Source: RYN-433 sp036558265
Lineage (GTDB): Bacteria > Planctomycetota > Phycisphaerae > Tepidisphaerales > Tepidisphaeraceae
DNA: 15,005 nt
Direction: 5' to 3'
NCBI GenBank assembly: GCA_036558265.1
Contig: DATBFY010000355.1
Coordinates: 1 to 15,005 of the forward strand
The notes under the pieces were generated by a model. That model did not search any database, was not told where the DNA came from, and worked only from the letters and a program-made list of their open reading frames with translations. Shown here piece after piece: positions 8,195 to 13,728 of the stretch. A program made the translations under genes and the position numbers. Every line of letters starts with the position of its first letter. The first letter of the stretch is position 1.

Positions 8195-8214
8195 TGGGGG
8201 ATTCCTGACGCGAA

Positions 8215-8242
8215 ATCTTAGGATGGGGCGGCAGATTGTCAA
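8215..8242 (-). promoter_or_regulatory. Sigma-70-type promoter for MATE-ileS
   Basis: On the minus strand TTGACA (8237-8242) is separated by 16 nt from TAAGAT (8215-8220). The -35 box is a perfect consensus and the -10 box matches four of six. It lies between the terminator of the upstream RNA region and the leader ORF, exactly where a new transcript would be expected to begin. Predicted start is near 8208. Confidence 0.65.
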
Positions 8243-8268
8243 ACGGGCCTGCAAGAGGCCACAATTAC

Positions 8269-8297
8269 AAAAAGGGCGGCCGATCGCTCGGCCGCCC
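8269..8297 (-). terminator. Strong intrinsic terminator ending the structured RNA region
   Basis: On the minus strand GGGCGGCCGA pairs perfectly with TCGGCCGCCC (10 bp, eight of them G-C) around a GCGA tetraloop of the GNRA class, followed by TTTTT. No T-run follows on the other strand, so it acts for minus-strand transcripts. There is no protein gene for it to serve: the 1.2 kb upstream is the non-coding structured region. Confidence 0.9.
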
Positions 8298-9480
8298 GTT
8301 AGAGACAAAATGAAGAGGCCCCATCCGACCGCCGTCCTCTTCAGAGATTCGCGGCCGACTCGGGCGGACGTCCGGGCCATCGCTGACCCTGATTCGTCCT
8401 CGGCACTCGCCGTTTCGCGCCGTTCACGCGGATCCCGACCCCCGGATCGATCGGGCGTATTGGCTTACCCGTTCTCGATCCGGGCGCTGACGTCATGGAC
8501 GCTGTGACCTTCCGCTCCTTATGGGCGTCGCGCATGACGTCGACCCGTGTTCGCGCGGCGTTCGTCTCAGCGCCGCACCCCTGGCGTCGCAGGCGGCCCT
8601 TCGTTCTCTATCGTGCGGCCGCCCCGCGCATCGCCGGGGACACCGTTGTTACCGGCCTGAGCCGACTGCCGCCCGTGCATGCGGTGCCCGGACAGATCGG
8701 TTCAGGCATCTCTCATGAGGTTTCGCCGCTGCGCCCTTCGACGTTTACCGGTCCGCGCCGTGCCGTCCGGAGGATGCCGGCCTCCGGGCCATCCCGCTTC
8801 GACGTTCGTGCGTCCGCCGGCACCCACGCCATTGGTCGCGTCGTCCTTGCGGTTTTCATGCCTCGCGTCTTCTCGCTTATACATTGCGTGGCTGCGCGCG
8901 CGCCTTTCGTCGCGCACGTGAGAGTCGACAAGACGCCGCCCGCGCGGGTCATTCGTGGCTGGTGTTCTTCTGGACAGCACACGTTCCGGGCTCGCCTGCG
9001 GGCAGTCCTCGCGGCCTGGTCGGGACAAGCGCCTGCGTGCGCGCCGCCCGACAACGTCCCTGGGATTTGCATACCCTTCGCAGTTTCGCTCCGGTTCGTG
9101 CGGGTGAGTGCGCCTTTGCGTTTCGTCCTTCGGCGTCTCGGGCCCACCTGCCGTTTCGCCTCTGGGTCCGCCGCGAGTTTCATCGATCGCGGGATCCGCC
9201 CGACCAATTGGGGCGAACCATGGACCTTCGGCCGCGGCTCCTGGGCTTTGGCCCCGCAGACCAGCCGTACCATGTCATCCACCGGCCCCGCCATGGCTTT
9301 TATGCACAGGGTCGCGCGGATCCACCGGCCAGGACTGCCTTGGGTTTTTCAATGCACCGTCCGCCGGGCGATCGTCGACTCGCGTCGGCGCTGTTGGCCT
9401 CGTCCGATCCTTCCCAATCGCGCGAAAGAAACTGCCGAGGCGTCGTCTAGCGGCTGAGGTGCCGGTCGAAATGAACCTCT
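8298..9480 (-). ncRNA. Candidate large structured noncoding RNA, family not recognised
   Basis: About 1.2 kb has no protein that looks real: the frames are low-complexity Arg/Pro/Ala and lack the strong GC3 bias of neighbouring genes. Instead it is dense with helices. Clear ones (plus coordinates): 8311-8318/8336-8343; 8441-8450/8475-8484 with inner 8452-8455/8468-8471; 8489-8502/8525-8541 (14 bp, 3-nt bulge); 8555-8560/8571-8576; 8592-8598/8617-8623; 8655-8665/8697-8707; 8767-8773/8781-8787; 8865-8875/8926-8936 enclosing 8895-8904/8909-8918, which closes a GAAA tetraloop; 8954-8961/8975-8983 with one bulged U; 9019-9024/9047-9052; 9397-9402/9436-9441. The minus strand is purine-rich, with A exceeding T roughly two-fold in sampled rows, and ends in the terminator at 8269-8297, so I assign it to minus. 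A few stems are better as G·U on plus, so strand is not certain. The 5' end is unknown. I see no RNase P, tmRNA or group II intron domain V signature. Confidence 0.65.
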
Positions 9481-9581
9481 TCCAACTGCTACAGGTAAGC
9501 AAGTTTTCGCTGGCAAATCTAGTGGGAAATGCCCATTTTTCGCGACTTTTTTGGTTGCAGGAAGTTAGGGGAACTCGATGA

Positions 9582-9655
9582 GTGAAACATGAAGACATGA
9601 AACATGAAGACCCCGGCTAGCGGTAATCTTCATGTTTCATGTCCTCATGCTTCAT
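9582..9655. repeat. Long imperfect hairpin of ACATGAAG words downstream of lpd
   Basis: The left arm (9582-9610) is built from repeated CATGAA(G/A) words, and the right arm (9627-9655) is its complement with four mismatches over 29 bp. The inner 18 bp next to the 16-nt loop are the best matched. It lies just beyond the lpd stop on the minus strand, so it would form a very stable 3' hairpin of the lpd mRNA. There is no T-run, so it may be a transcript-end or stability element rather than a simple terminator. Confidence 0.75.
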
Positions 9656-9681
9656 CCTCTCCTCACCAATAATCGCGTACA

Positions 9682-11565
9682 CTATAAATGAATTGCTCGC
9701 GCGTCTGCCACCCCCGCCGCCTCCATCACCGCCTCGCTCATCGTGGGATGCGGGTGCATCGCGTCGATGATCTCGGCCTCGGTGGCCTCGAGCTTCTTGG
9801 CCAGCACCAGCTCCGCGAGCAGCTCGGTGACGTTCTCGCCGATCATGTGGACGCCCAGCAGCTCGCCGTACTGGGCGTCGAAGATCAGCTTGACGAAGCC
9901 GTCGGTCTCACCCGCCGCCAGCGCGCGGCCGCTGGCGCTGAAGGGGAACTTGCCGATCTTGATCTGCCTCCCCTGCTCGCGGAGCTTTCGCTCGGTCGAA
10001 CCCATCGAGGCGACCTGCGGGTGCGTGTACGTGCACCCGGGGATGCTGCGGTAATCGACCTGGCCATCCCCGTTGTCATGGAATCCCGACAGGAAATCGA
10101 CCAGGTGGACCGCCTCGTGGTGGGCGACGTGCGCCAGGTCCGGGTGGCGATAACCGCCCATCGCCATCTGCTCGGGCCAGTGCATCGAGATGCAGTCGCC
10201 CACGCCCCAGACGTTCTCGAGGTTCGTGCGGTAATGGTGATCGACCTTGACGCGCCCGCGATCCAGTTCCAGGCCGGAGTTGGGGCCGACCAGGCCTTCG
10301 GTGTTGCCGTTGACGCCGACGGCCACCAGCACGACGTCGGCGTCCACCGTGCCGGGCTTATCGCCGCTGAGCGTCAGGCGCACGCCGCCATCGACCTTGT
10401 CGATCTTGTCCGTCTTCGTCTTCGTGCGCACGTCGATATTGCGCTTGGCGAAGATGCGCTCCAGCAGGATCGACACGTCCTCATCCTCGTTGGGCAAGAG
10501 GTGCGGCAGCATCTCGACCAGCGTCACCTGCGTGCCGATCGAGTTGTAGAAATCCGCGAACTCGCACCCGATCGCACCCGCGCCGATGATCGCGATCCGC
10601 TTGGGCTGACCCGGCAGCGTCATCGCCTCCCGGCTGGTGATGATCTGCTTGCCGTCGAACTTGGCGAACGGCAGCTCGACCGGTCGGGCGCCGACGGCGA
10701 TGATGATGTGCTCGGCGGTGAACTCCTTCGTCCCGCCGCCGCTGGCCGTGACCTTCACCTTGTGGGGCGCGACGACCTGGCCGACCCCCATCTCGCTCTG
10801 CACGTTGTACTTCTTAAACAGGTGCCCGATCCCGTTCTTGAGCTTTTCGGCGATCTTGCGCGAGCGCCCGACGAGCTTGGGGAAATCGACCTTGATCTCG
10901 CCGCCCAGCGTGACGCCGCGCTCGGCCGCCTCGGTGCGCATCCGCCGGATGAACTCGCCGTCCTCGAGCAGGGCCTTGGTCGGGATGCACCCCCAGTTCA
11001 GGCACGTGCCGCCGAGGTTCTCCTTCTCGACGCACAGGACGCGCTTCTTGAGCTGCCCGGCGCGAATGGCGGCCGCGTAACCGGCGGGCCCGCCGCCGAT
11101 CACGACAAAGTCATACTGGTAATTCCCCGTCTTCTTCGTCGGATCCGGCGCCGACGCCGGCGACTGCTGCGCCGCCGGACGAGCTGGGGCAGACGGCGCC
11201 GCCGGGGCGGGCGCCTTCGCAGCCTGAGCGGGAGCTGCCGGCGCGGCCGCGGGCTTCGCCGCTTGCGGCTTGCCATCCCCCGACCCGCGCGACGCGTACG
11301 ACTTCTTCACCTCATCCGTCGATTCCTTCCCCGTCGCCAGCACCGCGATCGCCGCACCCACCGGCGCCTTCTGCCCCGCCTGCGTGAGGATCACCGCCAG
11401 CGTCCCCGAGTCGAACGCCTCCATCTCCATCACGGCCTTGTCCGTCTCGATCTCGGCAATCACCTCACCGGCCTTGACCTTGTCCCCTTCCTTCTTGAGC
11501 CACTTGATGACCGTCCCTTCGGTCATCGTGTCGCTCTGTTGCGGCATGTTGATTTCAGCGGGCAT
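9682..11565 (-). CDS. lpd: Dihydrolipoamide dehydrogenase (E3) with N-terminal lipoyl domain
   Basis: This 627-residue flavoenzyme reoxidises dihydrolipoamide with NAD+ in 2-oxoacid dehydrogenase (or glycine cleavage) complexes. Residues 1-80 are a biotinyl/lipoyl domain with the modification site Lys43 in ETDKA, followed by an Ala/Pro-rich swinging linker (about 98-145). The E3 core has the FAD loop GGGPAG (157-162), the redox disulfide Cys188/Cys193 in GGTCLNWGCIPTKAL, the NAD-binding GAGAIGCEF (328-336), GVGDC (454-458), and the catalytic His606/Glu611 in HPHPTMSE. Typical E3 is about 470 residues; the extra length is the lipoyl arm. GGAGAG about 10 nt upstream supports ATG 11565. No E1 or E2 gene is in the window. 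The symbol denotes the function; several lpd paralogues may exist in the genome. Confidence 0.95.
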   Translation of the reverse strand: MPAEINMPQQSDTMTEGTVIKWLKKEGDKVKAGEVIAEIETDKAVMEMEAFDSGTLAVILTQAGQKAPVGAAIAVLATGKESTDEVKKSYASRGSGDGKPQAAKPAAAPAAPAQAAKAPAPAAPSAPARPAAQQSPASAPDPTKKTGNYQYDFVVIGGGPAGYAAAIRAGQLKKRVLCVEKENLGGTCLNWGCIPTKALLEDGEFIRRMRTEAAERGVTLGGEIKVDFPKLVGRSRKIAEKLKNGIGHLFKKYNVQSEMGVGQVVAPHKVKVTASGGGTKEFTAEHIIIAVGARPVELPFAKFDGKQIITSREAMTLPGQPKRIAIIGAGAIGCEFADFYNSIGTQVTLVEMLPHLLPNEDEDVSILLERIFAKRNIDVRTKTKTDKIDKVDGGVRLTLSGDKPGTVDADVVLVAVGVNGNTEGLVGPNSGLELDRGRVKVDHHYRTNLENVWGVGDCISMHWPEQMAMGGYRHPDLAHVAHHEAVHLVDFLSGFHDNGDGQVDYRSIPGCTYTHPQVASMGSTERKLREQGRQIKIGKFPFSASGRALAAGETDGFVKLIFDAQYGELLGVHMIGENVTELLAELVLAKKLEATEAEIIDAMHPHPTMSEAVMEAAGVADARAIHL

Positions 11566-11724
11566 CGCGTGTTCTCTCCGTGGTTCAATTGGGACGGAGG
11601 ATCATAGGGAAACCGATGGGGGTTGTCATGAGCGCGCCGTCGCGCAGAGAGGGGAATTGAAACACGAAGTCACGAAGGCACGAAGAGCAGATGCGATCTG
11701 GCTCAGCTCAGGCGCAAGCCCCGC
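11566..11724. other. Short intergenic region with CACGAAG words
   Basis: This gap lies between the small unknown gene and lpd, both on the minus strand. It has no gene. CACGAAG occurs three times with an 8-bp period at 11663-11686, the same word family as upstream of purN. The lpd promoter should lie here, but I see no convincing consensus pair. Confidence 0.5.
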
Positions 11725-12141
11725 TCATGTACCCGGCGCGTCCCCGCGAGTCAGATAGTGCGACAATTCCAGCGCGATGCCGCACGCACCGGCAAGACGC
11801 ACCAGCTCGGCAGGAAACCGCTCGAATTGAGCCGCGACATCGCGCCACGCAATGCCGAAATCGAGAACGACGCCCTCAACGCCCGGGAACGCGACCAGCC
11901 GGCGGACTTCGGCTTCGTGTCGAGTCAAAAACTCAACCGCGTCTCGTAACTGTTCGTCAAAATCATTAAAACCGGCGTCACTAACTTCGACGTTGAATCC
12001 CGACCGATCAAGCTTAGGGCCGGTTGGCGTGGTGCGGGCCGGTTCGCCTCGACGATAAACCGTGACAACTTCCAAGCTCGATCCGGCAACGAAGGCGTCC
12101 ACATCGAACTCGGAACCGGACGCTCTAAGGATCGCGCTCAT
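11725..12141 (-). CDS. Conserved-looking hypothetical protein, possibly DUF4279-like
   Basis: This 138-residue soluble protein has no signal peptide or membrane segment. It starts at ATG 12141 with AAAGGG/TAGGA close upstream. The N-terminal 'ILRASGSEFDVDAF' strand-turn, the RRGEP segment near residue 31, and the later helix 'FDEQLRDAVEFLTRHEAEVRRL' followed by 'VLDFGIAW' recall DUF4279-type proteins, some of which occur beside toxin or immunity genes, but the resemblance is loose and I do not claim the family. It begins 9 nt after the stop of the HicB-like gene, so the two are almost certainly cotranscribed. It occupies the place where a HicA toxin could be expected, but it does not look like HicA: no double-stranded-RNA-binding fold pattern with the conserved histidine. 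Confidence 0.75.
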   Translation of the reverse strand: MSAILRASGSEFDVDAFVAGSSLEVVTVYRRGEPARTTPTGPKLDRSGFNVEVSDAGFNDFDEQLRDAVEFLTRHEAEVRRLVAFPGVEGVVLDFGIAWRDVAAQFERFPAELVRLAGACGIALELSHYLTRGDAPGT

Positions 12142-12150
12142 TCCTACCCT

Positions 12151-12333
12151 TTATCGCACTGCGGGCAAACCATCTTCACGGCGATCCTGGAGGATCAACT
12201 CAATCGCGCTGCTCAGGCTTCTGAGCGCCTCCTCCTTGGTCTTCCCCTGGCCGTTAGCGCCGGGCACCTCGGGCGAGTAGGCGATGAACCAGTCCTCGTC
12301 CCGTTCGATGATGGCGGTGCATTCGTTGATCAT
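12151..12333 (-). CDS. HicB-like antitoxin-family protein
   Basis: This 60-residue protein matches the HicB core fold: 'CTAIIERDEDWFIAYSPEVPGANGQGKTKEEALRSL...AIELIL', which corresponds to the usual YTAIIE-DGY-AY-PELPG---QG-T-EEAL---EAI pattern. It lacks any C-terminal DNA-binding domain, as in the short HicB subfamily. In a normal type II module a HicA mRNA-cleaving toxin of about 60-80 residues is adjacent. None is seen here; the next gene, 9 nt downstream, encodes an unrelated 138-residue protein. It may be an orphan HicB or part of a different pair. A perfect -10 box lies only 12 nt before the ATG and there is no Shine-Dalgarno. Confidence 0.85.
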   Translation of the reverse strand: MINECTAIIERDEDWFIAYSPEVPGANGQGKTKEEALRSLSSAIELILQDRREDGLPAVR

Positions 12334-12345
12334 GACAAGATGGTC

Positions 12346-12351
12346 ATTATA
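12346..12351 (-). promoter_or_regulatory. TATAAT -10 box for nearly leaderless hicB-like transcript
   Basis: On the minus strand a consensus TATAAT lies 12 nt upstream of the ATG at 12333. Transcription would begin about 6 nt before the start codon, leaving no room for a Shine-Dalgarno, which indeed is absent. No good -35 box at 16-18 nt is visible, so an activator or a repressor-controlled weak promoter is possible. Confidence 0.5.
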
Positions 12352-12831
12352 CCCACCGAACCCGGCACGTTGCGTTCAACAACGTATTCTGATCGCCGTG
12401 TCGGCGTCACCGTCCCCCGCGCGCCAACAACCCGCAATTTTGTTGCGCGCCCGTGACGCGCGCGGCGCAACCCCCTCGCCATGAAAATCAAAAAAACTTC
12501 GCGCGAAAACCCCACCAAATCCTCATTTCCCACAACTTTGATGGCGCCCCGCGCGTCACCGGCGCGCACCCCGCGCCCTTAGGTAGACGCGCTCATTGAA
12601 AACTGAATACCCGCAAGCCGGGCCAGAGCGTCGGGAGCCCTGCGAGCAAAGCGCCGCCCCGGATCGTTCTCTCACAAGTACGAGCACGCTCAGACGGGTT
12701 TCGTGTCGGTTTGGGATCGGTTTCCGTCGATTTGGCGCCGGTTTCGGCGCCACCCGAAATCGCTAACCCTCGTCCGGAACTAAACTTGTGGAGTCTACCC
12801 CCCGAAAATCTTTTTTTTCGCCAACTCCCCT
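12352..12831. other. Gene-poor spacer with competing hairpins and phased repeats
   Basis: About 480 bp shows no protein with family character; the short frames are Arg/Pro-rich. It holds three pieces of structure. First, GCGCCAACAA (12421-12430), TTGTTGCGC (12440-12448) and GCGCAAC (12465-12471): the middle element can pair with either flank, but not both. Second, a GGTTT-type array phased at 10-11 bp (12697-12744). Third, a perfect hairpin GGCGCCG-GTTT-CGGCGCC (12734-12751). A T8 run lies at 12811-12818 on the plus strand without a hairpin directly before it. A small RNA is possible but not demonstrable. Confidence 0.45.
12697..12744. repeat. Helically phased GGTTT array
   Basis: GGTTT begins at 12697, 12708, 12719 and 12740, with GATTT filling the missing step at 12729. 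Spacings are 11, 11, 10 and 11 bp, one helical turn each. Three of the units read GGTTTnnnnTC or close to it. The last unit sits in the loop of the GGCGCCG hairpin. Function unknown; phasing to one face of the helix suggests protein binding or bending, but short T-tracts bend weakly. Confidence 0.55.
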
Positions 12832-13605
12832 CTATACCACCCTAACCGCCACCCCCCGCTCGCTCAGATACTCCTTTACCTGCCCCACCGTGTACGTCCC
12901 GAAGTGAAAAATGCTCGCCGCCAGCGCCGCGTCGGCGCGGCCCCGCGTCAGCACCTGGTACATGTGCTCGGCCGACCCCGCGCCTCCGCTGGCGACCACC
13001 GGGATGCTCACCGCGTCGCTGACCGCCGCCGTCATCTCCAGGTCGTACCCGGCCGTCGTGCCATCGGCGTTCATCACGTTCAGGACGATCTCGCCGGCGC
13101 CATAGTCCTGCGCCTGTTTCACCCAGTTCATCACGTCGATCCCCGTGTCCACCCGTCCGCCGTTGACGAACACGTGCCACTTCTCCTGGCCCGCGTCGTC
13201 CTTGATCCGATTGGCGTCCAGCCCCAGCACCGTGGCGCAGCGGCCGAACTTGCGGGCGATCTCGCGGATCAGCTCCGGCCGCTTCACCGCCGCCGAGTTG
13301 ACCGACACCTTCTCGGCGCCGGCCTGGATCAATTGCGTCGCATCGTCCAGCGTCCGGATCCCCCCGCCCACCGTCAGCGGCATGAAGCACTGCTCGACCA
13401 CATGGCGCACGACATCCACCATGATCCCCCGTCCCTCGTGCGACGCGGTAATGTCGTAAAACACAAGTTCGTCCGCCCCCTGCTCCTGGTATCGGGCGGC
13501 CTGGGCGACCGGATCGCCGGCGTCCACGTGATCGAAGAACTTGACGCCCTTGACCACGCGTCCGCGATCGACGTCCAGACAGGGGATGATTCGCTTGGTC
13601 AGCAT
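12832..13605 (-). CDS. hisF: Imidazole glycerol phosphate synthase, cyclase subunit (HisF)
   Basis: This 257-residue (beta/alpha)8 barrel cyclises PRFAR with ammonia from HisH to give imidazole glycerol phosphate and AICAR, joining histidine and purine synthesis. The two catalytic aspartates are at the canonical positions: Asp11 in RIIPCLDV and Asp130 in VLGLDANR. Phosphate-binding blocks GGGIRTLDDA, VSVNSAA, NADGTTAGYDLEM and VASGGAGSAEHM are all present. ATG 13605 gives the standard N-terminus MLTKRIIPCLDV; the frame runs further upstream but that stretch is the divergent intergenic region. No strong Shine-Dalgarno is seen. HisH and other his genes are not adjacent, so the pathway is scattered. 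It is divergent from the gene at 13729. Confidence 0.97.
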   Translation of the reverse strand: MLTKRIIPCLDVDRGRVVKGVKFFDHVDAGDPVAQAARYQEQGADELVFYDITASHEGRGIMVDVVRHVVEQCFMPLTVGGGIRTLDDATQLIQAGAEKVSVNSAAVKRPELIREIARKFGRCATVLGLDANRIKDDAGQEKWHVFVNGGRVDTGIDVMNWVKQAQDYGAGEIVLNVMNADGTTAGYDLEMTAAVSDAVSIPVVASGGAGSAEHMYQVLTRGRADAALAASIFHFGTYTVGQVKEYLSERGVAVRVV

Positions 13606-13728
13606 GATGAAACAAGGTGACGGCGGAAGGAAACTCGACCGGTGGAGTTTAAGAACGCCCGTCGCGGAATTCAAATTGACGGCCGCAGACCTTAAGATCC
13701 ACTTCATTGCAAAATCACGGGAGGTGCG
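13606..13728. promoter_or_regulatory. Divergent promoter region between hisF and the secreted-protein gene
   Basis: These 123 bp separate outward-facing genes, so both promoters should be here. On the plus strand TTGACG (near 13675) and TTAAGAT (near 13692) are visible, but at a spacing too short for a normal sigma-70 promoter. A strong Shine-Dalgarno GGGAGGT ends 3 nt before ATG 13729. No clear operator was found. Confidence 0.4.

Larger units (their letters stand above)
8050..8208 (-). promoter_or_regulatory. Structured 5' leader of MATE-ileS, probable transcription attenuator
   Basis: From the predicted start near 8208 the leader contains, in order: a Shine-Dalgarno AGGA (8203-8206), a 20-codon ORF (8132-8194), a hairpin right after its stop (GGAT-gcg-bulged stem around TTGC, 8106-8130), and an intrinsic terminator (8076-8104) ending 27 nt before the transporter ATG. 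The Shine-Dalgarno region TCAGG can also pair with the CCTGA of the terminator's first arm, so translation of the leader and terminator formation could be linked. I did not recognise any known riboswitch consensus. The mechanism is inference. Confidence 0.55.

Noticed and set aside
8713..9294. A 193-codon open frame on the minus strand in the same region
   Set aside because: Low-complexity Arg/Thr/Ala composition, mixed third-position bases, no motif. The helices cross its codons without regard to frame.
8495..9457. A 320-codon open frame on the plus strand across the RNA region
   Set aside because: Arg/Pro/Ala-rich without domain character or a ribosome binding site, and codon third positions do not show the strong GC bias of real genes here. 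It looks like a chance frame in GC-rich structured DNA.
8298..9480. RNase P RNA, tmRNA, SRP RNA, rRNA fragment or group II intron
   Set aside because: I looked for the RNase P P4 blocks, the tmRNA tag and ends, universal 16S/23S words and a domain V hairpin, and saw none. A model search is still needed to be certain.
9525..9556. Plus-strand terminator (AGTGGG/CCCATT stem with T-runs)
   Set aside because: The stem is only about six pairs including a wobble, and no plus-strand gene ends there. It would only matter if the structured RNA is on the plus strand.
9582..9655. CRISPR-like repeats
   Set aside because: The repeated word is 7-8 bp without spacers of regular length, and the array folds on itself; it is a hairpin element, not a CRISPR array.
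9688..11607. A 639-codon open frame on the plus strand
   Set aside because: Antisense shadow of lpd; Arg/His/Leu-rich and without family features.
12330..12753. Short minus-strand frames (about 65-80 codons) in the hicB-hisF spacer
   Set aside because: Composition reflects GC-rich repeats (for example the GGTTT array read as Pro/Lys/Arg repeats), with no ribosome binding site or motif.
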